Part shown: piece by piece, positions 12,150 to 24,545 of the stretch
How positions within the stretch are numbered: the stretch's first letter is position 1
How the letters are laid out: every line of letters begins with the position of its first letter
Origin: Lonicera japonica
Lineage: Eukaryota; Streptophyta; Magnoliopsida; Dipsacales; Caprifoliaceae
Reading direction: 5' to 3'
NCBI GenBank assembly: GCA_021464415.1
Contig: CM038463.1
Span: 116,838,790 to 116,902,789, forward strand
Length of the DNA: 64,000 bases
Notes under the pieces: model-generated
The model's input: the letters and a program-made list of their open reading frames with translations, nothing else
What the model was told of the DNA's origin: nothing
Database searches by the model: none
Made by a program: the position numbers and the translations under genes

Positions 12150-13468
12150 TTACAACTTTGCTTTCTGGGATAGTCTTGCTCTCAACTCCTCAGCCACAGC
12201 ATTGATGAGTTCCTCAGTATTCAAATATTGAGCCTTAGTAACCCTACAACAAGGCAGTTTAATTTTGAACACATAATTAAGAGAATTGGCGAATCCATAA
12301 AGGGAAAGGTACTTCTGAGTTTTGACATTACTTGGCCCCGTGGAGAAGAAGTGCAAGATCCTTAGTCATCTTTCCCTGTTCAACTGTTGCAACGCAGGCT
12401 GCTTCCAGTTTCTAAGTGAAATCTGAAAGTCTACAGTTGTCCAATTTTGCCCTGTTTACAACAACATGCTTAATTTTCTTTGTTGAATTTCCTACACATT
12501 CTTCCCTTCCAGAAATATCTAAGCAAAGAAGGGAAGAAAAATGAAAAGAACAATTCCTTACCTGTGGGCAAGCCCTCGTGACCATGCAAAGATTGAAGCT
12601 ATGCTGTTAGTGCTAGTTTCCCCTCCTTTTTGATGAACTCGGTAATGACGAGTAACTGTGCCATGGGCCTGCTTCAGCTTCGATAGTCTTTCCATCTGCG
12701 CATACCTGGAGGCCATCCAAATTCTGAGACTGAGGGTGTGCAATGAAAAGAACATATTTGGAGAAAAAAACAAATGTGAGACAGCAGAAATACCAGTACA
12801 GATGTCATCAAACCCAATGATCCAAACCCTGTAATGATGAGCACACATATTTTTTTTGGTCAATAAATAACACAGAACATTTCAATTTTGAACCATCCTT
12901 CTCCCAGACCTGCAAACATTTCCGTTAACTACGACAAATTACACAAAGTGGAACAAACCTTGGGCCAGAAAATCACTTTGAACGTCTCCATCGTAGTTCT
13001 TGCATGCCCATACGTAACCTCCCTCACTCTTAAGCGCAAAAGCAACCATATCATCTATAAGACGTTGTTCATACCTATCATATCAACTGAATCAGCTGGG
13101 TTAAAAAAACATGGATAACCAACCAACATGCAAGGCGTCATTGCTCACCAGATCCCTGCGGAGTCAAACTTGGATCTCCAACCTTTTTCATAAACTTGTT
13201 GGAAAACATTAATGAATCTATAGGAAACAAGAACAAAACAGATGCAGTAATAAGATAAAAAGACTGTCATTCCAACAGGCAGAGGCAGACCTTGGCGGTA
13301 GAGAAGTCAATTGACAGCTTTATTTCTTAAAAAGATTAAAAAGAAAGGCTGACAAGTATTGTACCTTCCATCATATTTTTTAACTATAGTATTTTTGGTG
13401 CCAAGATAAAGTGGCCACCGTTTCTGGTAAGCTGTGGTCATTGAAGCCTCAGCAAAAGCACAAATGGA
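12150..13468 (-). pseudogene. NADP-dependent isocitrate dehydrogenase, 3' half, broken
   Basis: Seven consecutive exons of an NADP-isocitrate dehydrogenase (isocitrate to 2-oxoglutarate with NADPH formation) are readable: 13468-13365, 13217-13149, 13074-12959, 12828-12794, 12705-12562, 12451-12332 and 12243-12150. Recognisable segments are the [16 protein letters not shown] block, [18 protein letters not shown] with NYDGD (metal-binding Asp residues), and [16 protein letters not shown], the cofactor-binding loop. The reading ends in AKL, a possible peroxisomal signal. Two lesions kill it: one extra base near 12669-12672 shifts the frame before AHGT, and TAG at 12414-12412 replaces a conserved codon in the DFTEKLE-like helix, next to a lost codon. 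About 200 of the usual 410-plus residues are present. The N-terminal exons are absent because an LTR retrotransposon starts 145 bases upstream. Splice signals are still good, so decay is recent. Confidence 0.9.
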
Positions 13469-13612
13469 CTGTACTCCAAGTTTAATGAAACAATAAATAA
13501 GCAAAAATTACAGCTCAGTTAGATCTCAAGTAGGCAATAGAAATATAGGAAAGCCACTGAGTAAAGGTATTAAAGGGAACAAGTGTGTTTTCTATGAACT
13601 TCACTACATATT
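13469..13612. other. Remaining intron of the isocitrate dehydrogenase pseudogene
   Basis: Short non-coding stretch between the first readable exon (acceptor at 13469-13470) and the first base of the Copia LTR. It is presumably the intron into which the retrotransposon stack inserted. Confidence 0.5.
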
Positions 13613-14425
13613 TGTTATGAGCCGTAAATATTTTGTATGAGCTATAAATGATATAAGAGGAAAGTAGATAATTAGGGGATCCTAATTAGTAGGATTGTTT
13701 CTTTACTTAAATAGGAGTCTGTGTATATATACATGTGTATAATCTTCTCTATAATAATAATATATTTTTCCACCTATCATAGTTTAGATGGTATTTGAGG
13801 AATACGGTTTCGTTTTCCTTCGCTAGTTAACGGAAGATTAAGGTTTGCCGGGCTTCAAATTTCGTCAGCGACTACTTAATCTCACCTCCCAGATAGGGAG
13901 TTGCACCATCCACCACCTAGCACTCGCCCAGAATTCGGCATCGAAAAGCCCAGTGCATGGCCCTCACGCGCGCCGTTGCAAGTTCCAAACGTTGTCCCAC
14001 GCGACGGCGTGTTGAGCCTCCGTTCACCCTCCGGCCACTCTCGTTTGACTCATTTCAGTTAGTACAACACGTATATGTGCTTAGTTTGGCTCAGTTCGTC
14101 TCTATTTGGTGCAAATATGAGTTTGGTTTAGTTTAGCCTTCGTCGTAACAATTCGGTGACTTGGTACAATTCGGTTTTGCCTTTATTTGTGGTTAGTGCT
14201 ATTTATACTTCATATCTGTGACATGTTCATTGATTTGCTTGGTTTATTTGAGATTTATGTGGCTTGATTTCTACTTTCGGCGTGTATAACGAATTTCGTT
14301 ACCGTTTCGTCTCTCGTTTATTACTGTTCACTGCCTCGTTTCTGGTTAGTACGTTGTTTTGTGCACTATTTTGGGACCTATTATGTTCATAGTAATTGTG
14401 GTTCTCGCTATAAAATTATTTATGT

Positions 14426-15303
14426 ATGTTAGAGCAGAAGGCAGCAGTTGTTTCTGATGTGGTTTCTGTAATGTTAAAAATCACTGGACATAAACTTAAT
14501 GGCTCTAACTATCTTGATTGGAGTAAAACCATTCGAATTTATTTGCGTAGTATCTATAAGGATGATCACATGACTAGTGATCCACCTTCAGATGATTTGA
14601 GACAGACGTGGCTAAGGGAAGATGCCCGGTTATTCTTACAAATTCGAAATTCGATTGATATTACTGTGATTAATTTGATTAACCATTGTGATTTGGTTAA
14701 GGAGTTAATGAATTATTTGGATTTTCTATACCATGGGAAAAGGAATATTTCACGTATTTATGATGCGTGCAAAGCCTTTTACCGTGCAAAAAAACAGGAC
14801 AAGTTTATTATGAGTTACTTTATGGATTTTAAGAAAATATATGAAGAACTTATTATGCTATTGCCGTATAGCCTTGATGTCAAAGTTCAGCAAAGTCAGA
14901 GAGAGCAGATGGCTATCATGAGTTTTCTAGTTAGTCTTCCAGCTGAATTTGAAATTGCCAAGAACTAGATTCTTTCTAATCCTGAGATCTCTTCCTTACA
15001 GGAAGTGTATAGTAGAGTTCTTCGCACAGAGGGGGCTTCTCCAGCTTAGACTCCACATGTTCTATTTAATAGTGCTCTAGTTAGTAAAAATAATGAGTTT
15101 GAATTTGAGCGATTGCAGTATCGAGGAAGCAATCAAGGAGGATCGAACAATACCAATTTAGATACTCGCGCACATGATTCAAGAAGGAGTGTGACTCGGG
15201 GACAAGGCTTAGGAGGGATCGTATGTCATTACTGTCATAATCCAGGGCATTAAAAGAGGGATTGTAGAAAGCTTCGGTACAGGACTCAGAGAGCTCATCG
15301 GCC
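14426..15303 (+). pseudogene. Copia gag with zinc knuckle, stopped
   Basis: Copia-type Gag, the capsid/RNA-binding protein. The first 180 codons (14426-14968) carry the UBN2-like gag region: GHKLNGSNYLDWSKTI near the N-terminus and a helical middle ending in LVSLPAEFEIAKN. The same frame continues through in-frame stops TAG 14966-14968, TAG 15047-15049 and TAA 15251-15253 to a CX2CX4HX4C zinc knuckle (CHYCHNPGH, then KRDC), where the third stop interrupts the knuckle. The first two stops fit a single C-to-T change from a glutamine codon. A frameshift follows near 15300, after which the downstream coding continues in another frame. The element cannot make a full Gag. Confidence 0.85.
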
Positions 15304-15503
15304 CACATTGCATCTACCAATGATATGACTGAAAAATCAGTCCTCATACCTGCAGATGAGTTTGCTAAGTTCTCTAAGTACCAAGAATACCTAAAGTCTT
15401 CATCCACTCCAGTCACCTCTGTTACTGCAATTGCTGATTCAGGTAAACCAAATACATGCCTTATTTCTTCATCATCTAAATGGGTCATTGATTCTAGTGC
15501 CAC

Positions 15504-16864
15504 TGTGAACACCCCAATCCGCGACTCTCGTGTGAACCTAACAAGAATTCTGCATCAAGTCTTGAGTCATCATGCATACGAGAGACTGTTAGGAAAAACC
15601 CTGATTTTCGAGCGCGTTAGAAATATACCACAACCTTTATTGCCACTTCGCTTACTAGGACGGGGATCGACCTGCCCGGTCAGGTCGCGGGGTGCGGGGC
15701 AGCGCCCCGTTAGAAAAATTGAGTTTTTTGATAGCCAGCCGCACGCCCCCCAACCGCACGGTTGGCTCCCAACCGTACGGTTGGCACATACCGCACGCCC
15801 CCCAACCGCACGGTTGGCTCCCAACCGTATGGTTGGCACATACCGCCGCCGCCTGTCGCACACCCAACCGTACGGTTACCTGCCAACCGTACGGTTGGCA
15901 CACCCTTGTCGCACGCCCTAGCCGCACGCCATGCGGCTACCCCCTGCGGTTGGCTTCTTTTGGAGCGTTTTTGGCGGATTTTTCCCTATAAATAGGACTC
16001 TTGGGGTCTCATTTGAGGGACATCAACACTCAATAGTGTTTTTAGTAAGTAGGAACTCTGTCAAAAATTATTAGAGAGTCATTTTAGAGAAATTCTGAGA
16101 GAAAGTTTCCGAGAGAGAATTTCTGAGAGAGAGTTTTTAGAAAGAGAAAATCTTGAGAGAGAAAGTTCTAGAGAGAGAAGGAAGCAAGCAAGGCAACAAG
16201 GCAAGGCTCTCATTTCTTCGGCAAGCGCATCAGGTACGTCTATCTACAACCTTTCTTAATTTCAATATCGCATTTAAGTATTCATTTTTAATATAGAAAA
16301 TTAGATAACTTGCAAAGAAGTTCATTGCTTTCAAATAAATCCTTTCTAAGTTTTACATGAAATCTAAAATCCGTTTTGACACATTTTCAAAACAAACAAA
16401 AATACAAAAAATAGTTTCCAAAAGAATGGAACTACGAGACTCTGATTTCATTCTACGAATGAATACGTAGGCGCTCGCAAAGCTCGAGTCTGATTTCAAA
16501 ATATTATTTTAAACTGAATTTATCCGGAAAGGACTATTCTGAAAACCATTCGAACTACTTGCAAGATATCTAAAATAGGAATTAGATGCATGATCCATTA
16601 AGAGACCGAAAGGGCGAATTGGGTGCCTAACACCTTCCCAATTCGTAACGTAGTTCCCGAACCCTAGCAAAGTCAATTTTCAAAATAAATCTCTGGTTTC
16701 AAACGTATGAAAGATAGTTCGTTTTCGAATTATCCTTCGTACGATCTTTTGTTTGTTTTCTCGTAAAACAAACTGGCGACTCTACAAAACATATTTTTCA
16801 AATAAAACCGAGAACGAGTACCCTTCTCTTTTCTTCTCTCGGGGTATGGGTCCGGATTCTCACA
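15504..16864 (+). mobile_element. Solo LTR of the Tat-lineage family A (copy A1), 1361 bp
   Basis: Starts TGTGAACACC, ends GATTCTCACA (terminal TGTGA/TCACA) and is flanked by a perfect 5-bp duplication GCCAC (15499-15503 and 16865-16869). The Copia protease reading continues across it if one GCCAC is removed, so it is an insertion reduced to one LTR by recombination. It contains the GC-rich hairpin CGGGGCAGCGCCCCG (15695-15709), a palindrome array (about 15739-15905), a TATA box TATAAATA (15987-15994) and a GAGAGA-rich R/U5. It is the same family as the Tat 5' LTR at 19585 and the solo LTR at 51654. Confidence 0.93.
15739..15905. repeat. Palindrome array in LTR A1 upstream of the TATA box
   Basis: Six units with the core CCGYRCGG inside AACC...GGTT arms are seen (near 15754, 15773, 15806, 15825, 15868 and 15887). 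They come in pairs about 19 bp apart, repeated about every 52 bp. Several units are perfect 16-bp palindromes, CCAACCGTACGGTTGG. The array ends about 80 bp before TATAAATA. Overlapping open frames on both strands here are a by-product of the palindromes. Confidence 0.85.
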
Positions 16865-17449
16865 GCCACAGATCATATGACAAGTAATTCTAATCTCTTT
16901 TCTACTTTTCAGTCACATATATCCCCTTCTAATGTGACTTTAATAAATGGATCATCATCTTCCGTTCTACGGTCTGGAACAATCACCCCAACCCATTTGC
17001 TTCATTTATCATATGTTCTACACTTACCTCATTTGTCCTTTAATTTAATTTTTGTAAGCCAGCTTACTTGTATCTTTAATTATTGCATCTCATTCTTTCC
17101 TGGTTATTGCTTGTTTCAGGATCTTATGACGAAGAAGATTATTGGTAAAGGACATAAATCGAGAGACCTCTACATCATTGACATTTAGATACCCAAATCC
17201 ATTGCATGTTTAGGAGTCACATCTGCGTTTAAGGCTTGTTGTAGGCTAGGTCACCCTTTTTTCCTCCTGCTCAAGGACTTGTGTCCACAATTTAGCAAGG
17301 TGTCTTCATTAGATTGTGAGTCATGTCAGTTTGCCAAATATCATCGTAGTAGTCATAGTCCGAGAGTCAATAAAAGAGCAAGTGCTCCGTTTGAATTAGT
17401 TCATTCTGATGTTTAGGTTCCATGTCCTGTTATGTCTAAAACTGGGTTT

Positions 17450-19584
17450 GTAACACCCCGTTCCAAAATCTCAAGCTTAGGGTTTGGAGACTTCCAATAA
17501 GTCATGTTGGTGTATTTAAGCTTGCTAGAATGTCCGTAAGTCATTTCAAGTGATTCGAGTTAAAATCGGGATGTAAATTTCAAGTTTTTAATTTACCCAA
17601 CTTCATAATTTTTGGTTAACTTGGAGGAAGCGTAACTCCTTCGTTCCTCATCAAATTGAGTTTTTGTACACATTGTACCCTAGATTTTTAGGCAGTCTAC
17701 ATCTTTCTTGTTTTGGCCGAAGGCAAATTCGGACTTTTACTAGGTTGAAACTGAGCGCGAAATAGGCCAATCGCTATCAGTTGTTCATTCGGTAACACTA
17801 ACACGCTGACTTCGTTGAATTTTTGGGAATTATCTGTCCAGAATTTAGGGACACTTATTTCTAGAAAATTGTAGAGATATGAATAAGCTTTTCGTGGACA
17901 TAAAGATCACCTCATTTGGACTTCCGAGCGAGAAGTTATGGCCGTCCAAAGTTCAGCGCTACAAACTTCCTTAGCGTGAACAGTACTCGCAAAAATTGAA
18001 CAGCAGATATATATATACGTATGTTCTCCATCTTCTTCCTCATTTTTCACCACCTCCATTAGAGAGCTTAAAGAGAGAAAGTGACAAAAGTGGAAAGGCT
18101 TTTTGACGCCATCATCCACGCATCTTCACCATGCCTAAACAACATCAAATCATTACTAGTCATCTTCTTCTCCAAGCTCCTCCTCCATTATTAGGGTTCT
18201 TGGGTGAAATTGGGAATTTTGCATTTTCTCGCGGTACGGCTTGATTAAGCTCTCAATACTTCGAAGGCTCGGCATGTATAAGGTGGGAACAACACTAATA
18301 AACTTATTTTCCAACTTATTACTCTTTATACCACAGATTTTTATATCAAATGGGGATTTTTATACAAAATCCTAGGTTTGTGGTGCGCATATGAGGTTGG
18401 GCTAGTTTAAGGTTAAATTAGTGATGTGATGGATTAGTTAGCACTCATATATCATGTATTACCCACCCTCATCATGTGTTGAGCTCGTTACTTGTATTTG
18501 GACAACATACGCAACCTATAGTTATATATATAAACTAAATGGCGAGTAGTTTATGGTTGCAAGCGAAAAGTAAATCGTTTTGGGTTATTAATGATGTATT
18601 ATGACATATAAATACTCCAATAACCTTGTCTATCAATTATTTACATGTTTTGGTATATATATGTTTAGTTGCCTAATAAGCTTACGTGGAGGCTAAGTGT
18701 TTTGATTAGGCAAGTGGAGATGTTAGAGATTTTGGAGGCTTTTGCTCAATAAATGGCGGGTTATAGGTTCTGAAACCTAGATATACACATTTATGCCATG
18801 AAATATTTGGGTAGGACATTAGTTTCGAGCTTTATACTGAATCTCACCAAAGTGAACACGTATGCATTAATATTAGGCTTAGTTACCTACATGACCACGG
18901 CTTAAGTTAATTAATGAAGGTTAGTATATACATGAACACGTATACTTATGTTGATGATGCCTAGAATTCCACGGGGATAAATTATATAAGTCTATTGCAT
19001 TGTTACTATATTGATTAAACAAGGGTCTAAATGTAACCCTTGAACTAATGTATATGACATGAGTACTCGAGTATAGTATATATGATACAAGTCCTATAGA
19101 TTAGTAAACGGGAAGACATAATAGTTGATAATATTATGAATAGCCTTGTACTAATATCCTACCTACATACGTGTGTGATATTATATATAGATATATATAA
19201 TTGTGTGAGATGATGCATATGGCAATGAGCCGAGTGGCTAAGATAATGATGATTATGATAATTATATAATGGAAGCTATATATGGTATTGATGCGAATGG
19301 CCACCTGTGTACTATTATGTTATATGCACATATCTATACAGGATTGATATATATATACATATACATTCATCGTGAGAGATGAATGATTGTGATGATTGTG
19401 TATTGATATGCTACATATATATATGTATGATATAATGATGAGATGACATAGTCCATGAAAGGTCCTGGGTTGGTCTCTAACGATTGGGACCTTAAGTTGG
19501 GACAGAGTACCCCTGAGTGAAAGACCTGAAACCGTACACGAAAACGAACGAAAGGCCCTGCTGTCGCGTGGGTGAAAGGCCACG
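17450..19584 (+). mobile_element. Large Gypsy-type LTR (family D), 5' part
   Basis: Begins TGTAACACCCCG, a common start of large plant Gypsy (Tekay/Del-like) LTRs, directly after Copia integrase coding. Shared blocks with the LTR-like elements at 25827-28637 and 44616-47033 (for example CGAGCGAGAAGTTATGGCC near 17923-17942 and AAGGTGGGAACAA near 18279) place it in the same superfamily. It is cut at 19584 by the Tat 5' LTR, and its remainder is not identified in the window. No coding region is supported. Confidence 0.7.
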
Positions 19585-20863
19585 TGTGAACACCCCAATC
19601 CACGACTCTCGTGTGAACATTGGTTTTCTCATAAAATATGCATTTCGCATTAGGTCTTGAGTCATCATGCATATAGAAGACTGGTAGGAAAGACTCTGAC
19701 TTTGGATTTGCCAGGAGTCTGATACAACCATGTTGCCTCTTCGCTTACTAGGACAGGGATCGACTTGCAGGGCCAGGACGCGGGGTGCGGGGCAGCGCCC
19801 CTTTAGAAATTTTGAGTTTTTTTCAGGTGTTTCTGTGCATTTTTAGAGTGCCAGCCGCAGCCCTCCAACTGTATAGCTACCTGCCAACCGTACGGTTGGG
19901 ACCTAACCGCAAGCCCCAGCCACACGCCCCAACCGCACGCCCTAGCTGCACCCCCTGTAGCTACCCCCTGCGGCTGGCCTTTTTTGAAGCGTTTTTGGCA
20001 GGATTTTCCTTATAAATAGGACCATTGGGCTCTCATTTGGGGACATCAACACTTAATAGTGTTTTTGAGTAAGGAGAAACTCTGTCAAAATAATTAAAGA
20101 GTCTTTTTAGAGAAATTCTTAGAGAGAATGTTTTAGAGAGAGAAAGCCTTAGAAAGAGAAAGTCTTAGAGATAGAAAGTCTATAGAGAGAAAGTTCTAGA
20201 GAGAGAAAGGATCAAGCAAGCGATCCCCGTTTTTCTTCAAGCGCATCAGGTACATTTCAATATAACTCTCCTAAATTTCAATATTGCATTTAAATACAAA
20301 TTTTTAATACAAAAAATTAGATAACTTGCAAAGAAGTTCACTGCTTTCAAAATAAATCCTTTCTAAGTTTTACAAGAAATCTAAAATACATTTTTTACAT
20401 GTTTTCAAAATAAAATACAAAAATAGTTTTCAAAAGAATGGAACTACGAGACTCTGATTTCATTCTATGAATGAATACGTAGGCGCTTGCAAAGCTCGAG
20501 TCTGATTTCAAAAATACCATTTTAAATTAAATTCACCCGAAAGAACTATTTTGGAAAACTATTCAAACTACTTGCAAGATGTTTAAAATAGGAATTAAAT
20601 ACATAATCCATTAAGAGACCGAAAGGGAAAATTGGGTACCTAGCACCTTCTCAATTCGTAACGTAGTTCCCGAACCCTAGCAAAGCAAATTTTCAATCAA
20701 TCTCTGGTTTCAAACATATGAAAGATAGTTCATTGTTGAATTGTCTTTTATACGATCTTTTGTTTGTTTTTTCGTAAAACAAACTGGCGACTCTACAAAC
20801 CAAGTTTTTTTTTATTCAAAACAAGAAACCGAGAAAGACAGGTCGGAGATCCGGATTCTCACA
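19585..20863 (+). mobile_element. 5' LTR of the Tat element (family A, copy A2), 1279 bp
   Basis: TGTGAACACC...GATTCTCACA, aligned with copies A1 and A3 over the whole length. The hairpin (from 19788) has lost a pairing base and the palindrome array has decayed to one intact unit (near 19886); TATAAATA is at 20011-20018. It is followed immediately by a primer-binding site, so unlike A1 and A3 it is a 5' LTR and not a solo copy. The five bases before it are CCACG; the matching duplicate beyond the 3' LTR is not in view. Confidence 0.9.
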
Positions 20864-21499
20864 GTGGCGACTCTGCTGGGGACTGTCGAGAATTAAGCTC
20901 TAATATAATGGATCATATATTTAATTTCTACTATTTATTAGATATAGGATTGCAAGCCTTAGTTTTAGGATAACATAGAAGCGATTTAGGTGGATACCCT
21001 AATGCCTTTATTTGCTAATTATGTGAGGAAAATATTTTTCATAATTAAAATTATGTAAAATACCATAACAAAACATAAAGCATTAATCAATAATGAACCA
21101 CCATATTGTTATTTCGCATGCACTCACGTACTATCATGCATTTTCGCGAGTGTGAATTTTACCCTATCAACCTCGGACCCAGAGTTGTAATTAGGCCGTG
21201 GACTTGCAGGTCTGCACTAGCCAAAAGCGTATGGGACCACTCTCCTTAGCCAAGTACTTATCGAGGTATATCGAGTGACGAGAACACTCACGTACCCGGG
21301 ATGTATATCAAAAGGTCCTTATACGTACTTACGCCCTTGAGGTATATCGTAAGACCTGCCAAATAGGAGGGAACCTTAAACCTTACCCCATTAAATCACG
21401 CTTTCTTATAGGGGAGTCAGCTTAGAACACAAAGATTTTCTGCATTGTTTTAATGACCAGTAATCGTGAGAACCTAATGAACAAAGGCCTTGTCATTCA
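20864..21499 (+). other. Tat leader, left part
   Basis: Non-coding leader between the primer site and the Copia B1 insertion. It ends with the left copy (ATTCA, 21495-21499) of the B1 target duplication, and the leader resumes at 34586. No reading frame is supported. Confidence 0.7.
20865..20882 (+). promoter_or_regulatory. Primer-binding site of the Tat element
   Basis: TGGCGACTCTGCTGGGGA lies one base after the 5' LTR. This sequence is the usual minus-strand primer site of Tat/Ogre-type plant Gypsy elements, generally ascribed to an arginine tRNA; the tRNA assignment is from family knowledge, not checked here. Confidence 0.85.
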
Positions 21500-22899
21500 T
21501 GTTAGAGTGATATACTAAAAGCCATAATTTTCTTGTTCGTTTGGATATGTTATAAACTTGGTTTTGCTATTTTAATGAGAATCTTTATGGGCAATGGTTG
21601 TTTTATATTATTTATTTAAATATTGTGCATGTGTATCTTTTATTCCATATAATAGATGATTTGGTGTGTAGAGTATAGCTTATACAAAGAATATCATATC
21701 ATCGGTTCTTGTGGAATATAAGTTTAATAGTTCACAGTCTTAGATGGAATTGGACACCCGTCGGTAAGATTGTAACATAAGTTTTAGTAGTTTATCTTAA
21801 CTACAGGAAACGGTATAGTTTTAACTCGTTGTGTTAGTACATTTTGTGTGTATTGAATAGGACCAGTTTGGGTTAATTATTTTTATACTGACTATATAAA
21901 ACAATTTAAATTCCATGGTTATTATGATTACTTATGCTCTTAATCTTGAAATAATTAATAAACATATATATGTAGTGTTTGTTGTTTTAACTCATTAAGA
22001 GTGAGATTCATTTATGGATCAATAATCTTCGTGAATTGGATGACGACTACTATATATATGATGAATATTAATTATTAACGGAATCCACGTCCCGGTATAG
22101 GGATTGATGATAGCACCTTGAAAAGCTTATAAGTTTTGATCATGTTAAACCCTGTAGGTGGATTATGTTAATCCGACATGTCTAATAAGTTAAGTGATAG
22201 ACTCAAGGATTAAGAAGTCATTTAAAGATAATTGTCAGTAATTTAATTTCAATGACGGTTATCTGTAATCTTAACGTGGGGATAATAATAAGTATTTAAT
22301 AATAAGGAGCTCGAAATTAAATTTTGAGATAAGGATGGGAGTGCAATTATAATTATTTAGTGGTGTGAATTATAATTTATAGAAGGAACTAATTCATAGT
22401 GGAATTAGGATTCCAACTTTTCATAAGAAGCCTAAACACTTATTTCTCCTTAAGGTCCCTATCGTAGCCTTGTATATACACCTGCACTCGGTGATACCGT
22501 AGCCCACACTCGGTGCAAGATGATGGCGAAAGGAATACGATAGAAGATCTTTAGGTTTTCGGCACAACAGTTGTAAATCAATCGTAACTTTTGATCACAC
22601 CGTTGGATCGGGCTGATTTTTAGATATGTCGTTCGGAACGCAAAGTTATTATTGTAATGCAAGAAATCAAGACGATCAGAAGTCGTTTCGGTTGCGAAAA
22701 TAATCGATTTTTACAGCCCAGCGAGAATTAAAAAATCTGACCAAATCGCAATTTGATACTTTCAAACCCTAGTCTCCTCATATGGATCCTCTACATGATC
22801 CACAAAGGTGAAATCACTTTATTCTTATAGGGTTTTAGCAAAAGTTTTTTGTTCAATCTATACACAATATCAAAAGATCTTGTATTTATGTCTCTATCA
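21500..22899 (+). mobile_element. 5' LTR of Copia B1, 1400 bp
   Basis: TGTTAGAGTG at the left, TCTCTATCA at the right, followed by TTGGTATCAGAG (22901-22912), the initiator-Met tRNA primer site typical of Copia elements. The leader 22900-23134 follows before B2 begins. Confidence 0.88.
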
Positions 22900-23134
22900 A
22901 TTGGTATCAGAGGGATTAGTTTTCTTTGATATTGCGTACGGATTGAATTAGCCATGTTGTCAAGTTAAATTTATTTGTGCATGTTGTTGGTTAGAACGTA
23001 GAACTCGCTAACCTTTGTTTTGCAGTGTTCTTGTCTCGCTATTACGGTCACGTAATTATGTTTTATGTGATTGGGTCCCACGATATTTTTATTCGTAGTT
23101 AATTTTAATGTGCATGATTATTTGGGTTTTATTC

Positions 23135-24545
23135 TGTTAGAGTGATATACTAAAAGCCATAATTTTCTTGTTCGTTTGGATATGTTATAAACTTGGTTTT
23201 GCTATTTTAATGAGAATCTTTATGGGCAATGGTTGTATTATATTATTTATTTAAATATTGTGCATGTGTGTCTTTTATTCCATATAGTAGATGATTTGGT
23301 GTGTAGAGTATAGCTTACACACAAAAGATCATATTATCGGTTCTTGTGGAATATAAGTTTAATGGTTCACAGTCTTAGATGGAATTGGACACCCGTCGGT
23401 AGGATTGTACACAAGTTTTAGTAGTTTATCTTAACTACAGAAAACGATATATTTTTAACTCGTTGCGCTAGTACACTTTGTATGTATCGAATAGGACCAG
23501 TTTGGGTTAATTATTTTTATACTGACTATATAAAACAATTTAAATTCCCATGGTTATTATGATTACTTATGCTCTTAATCTTGAAATAATTAATAAACAT
23601 ATATATGTAGTGTTTGTTGTTTTGACTCTTTAAGAGTGAGATTTATTTATGGATCAATAATTTTCATGAATTGGATGATGATACTATATGTATGATGAAT
23701 ATTAATTATTGACGAAATTCACGTCCCGGTATAGAGATTAGTGATAGCCCCTTGAGAAGCTTATAAGTTTTGATCATATCAAACCCTGCAGGTGGATTAT
23801 GTTAATCCGACATGTCTAATAAGTTAAGTGATAGACTCAAGGATTAAGAAGTCATTTAAAGATAATTGTCAGTAATTTAATTTCAATGACGGTTATCTGT
23901 AATCTTAACGTGGGGATAATAATAAGTATTTAATAACAAGGAGCTCGAAATTAAATTTTGAGATAAGGACGGGAGTGCAATTATAATTATTTAGTGGTGT
24001 GAATTATAATTTATAGAAGGAACTAATTCATAGTGGAATTAGGATTCCAACTTTTCATAAGAAGCCTAAACACTTATTTCTCCTTAAGGTCCCTATCGTA
24101 GCCTTATATATACACTGGCCTTGTCTCTTCTCATTATAACATTATCTCATGAGTTAGGGTTTGTTCTATTGAGAGAGGAAAAAATCTTGGTGATACTATA
24201 GCTCACACTCGGTGCAAGAGTTGATGGCGAAAGGAATACGATAGAAGATCTTTAGGTTTTCGACACAGCAGACGTAAATCAATCGTAACTTTTAATCACA
24301 CCGTTGGATCGGACTGATTTTTGGATATGTCATTTCGGTTGCGAAAACAATCAATTTTCGCAGCCCAGCGAGAATTAAAAATTTTGACCAAATTGCAATC
24401 TGATGCTTTCAAACCCTAGTCTCCTCATATGGATCCTCTACATGATCCACAAAGGTGAAATCCCTTTATTCTTATAGGTTTTTAGTAAATTATTTTGTTT
24501 AATCTATACGCAACATCAAACGATCCTATATTTATGTCTCCATCA
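23135..24545 (+). mobile_element. 5' LTR of Copia B2, 1411 bp
   Basis: A second LTR nearly identical to B1 begins at TGTTAGAGTG 23135 and ends at 24545, followed by primer site TTGGTATCAGAGC (24547-24559). It lies inside the B1 leader, so it is either a nested insertion or a product of recombination between copies. Confidence 0.85.

Larger units (their letters stand above)
13613..17449 (+). mobile_element. Decayed Copia retrotransposon (copy 1), 5' part
   Basis: A probable short 5' LTR runs from TGTTATGAGCC at 13613 to about 13780 and is followed by a degenerate Met-tRNA primer site (TGGTATTTGAGG, about 13789-13800) and a leader. Gag, protease and the start of integrase follow, then the element is cut by another LTR at 17450. 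A solo LTR (15504-16864) sits inside the protease. The 3' part of this element is not in the window. It is the outermost layer of the nested stack. Confidence 0.75.
15325..17449 (+). pseudogene. Copia protease and pre-integrase region, split by a solo LTR
   Basis: The left piece (15325-15503) ends in a Copia aspartic-protease motif, WVIDSSAT, where the family has D-S-G-A-T. The right piece (16865-17449) resumes in the same protein context with DHMTSNSNLF, crosses the protease, and reaches the pre-integrase region with LGHP and CESCQFAKYHR (the zinc-binding H and C residues). It ends at the start of integrase, HSDV, where TAG at 17415-17417 replaces the family's tryptophan codon, followed by PCPVMSKTGF. 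Polyprotein processing and integration would be its roles; it is dead because of the LTR, stops and frameshifts. Confidence 0.85.

Noticed and set aside
15739..15905. CRISPR-like array (short palindromic repeats with short spacers)
   Set aside because: Plant nuclear DNA; repeats and spacers are not of constant length, spacers are themselves repeated, there are no cas genes, and the array lies inside an LTR promoter.
15570..15995. Overlapping open frames on both strands with repeated ANRTVGSQPYGW-like peptides
   Set aside because: They arise because the palindrome array reads open in several frames on both strands; no start, family or extension supports a protein.
17450..19584. Host gene in the D region (frames at 17907-18119 and 19320-19731)
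   Set aside because: The frames are short, overlap each other, have no family features, and lie in an LTR with TGTAACACC start and shared LTR blocks.
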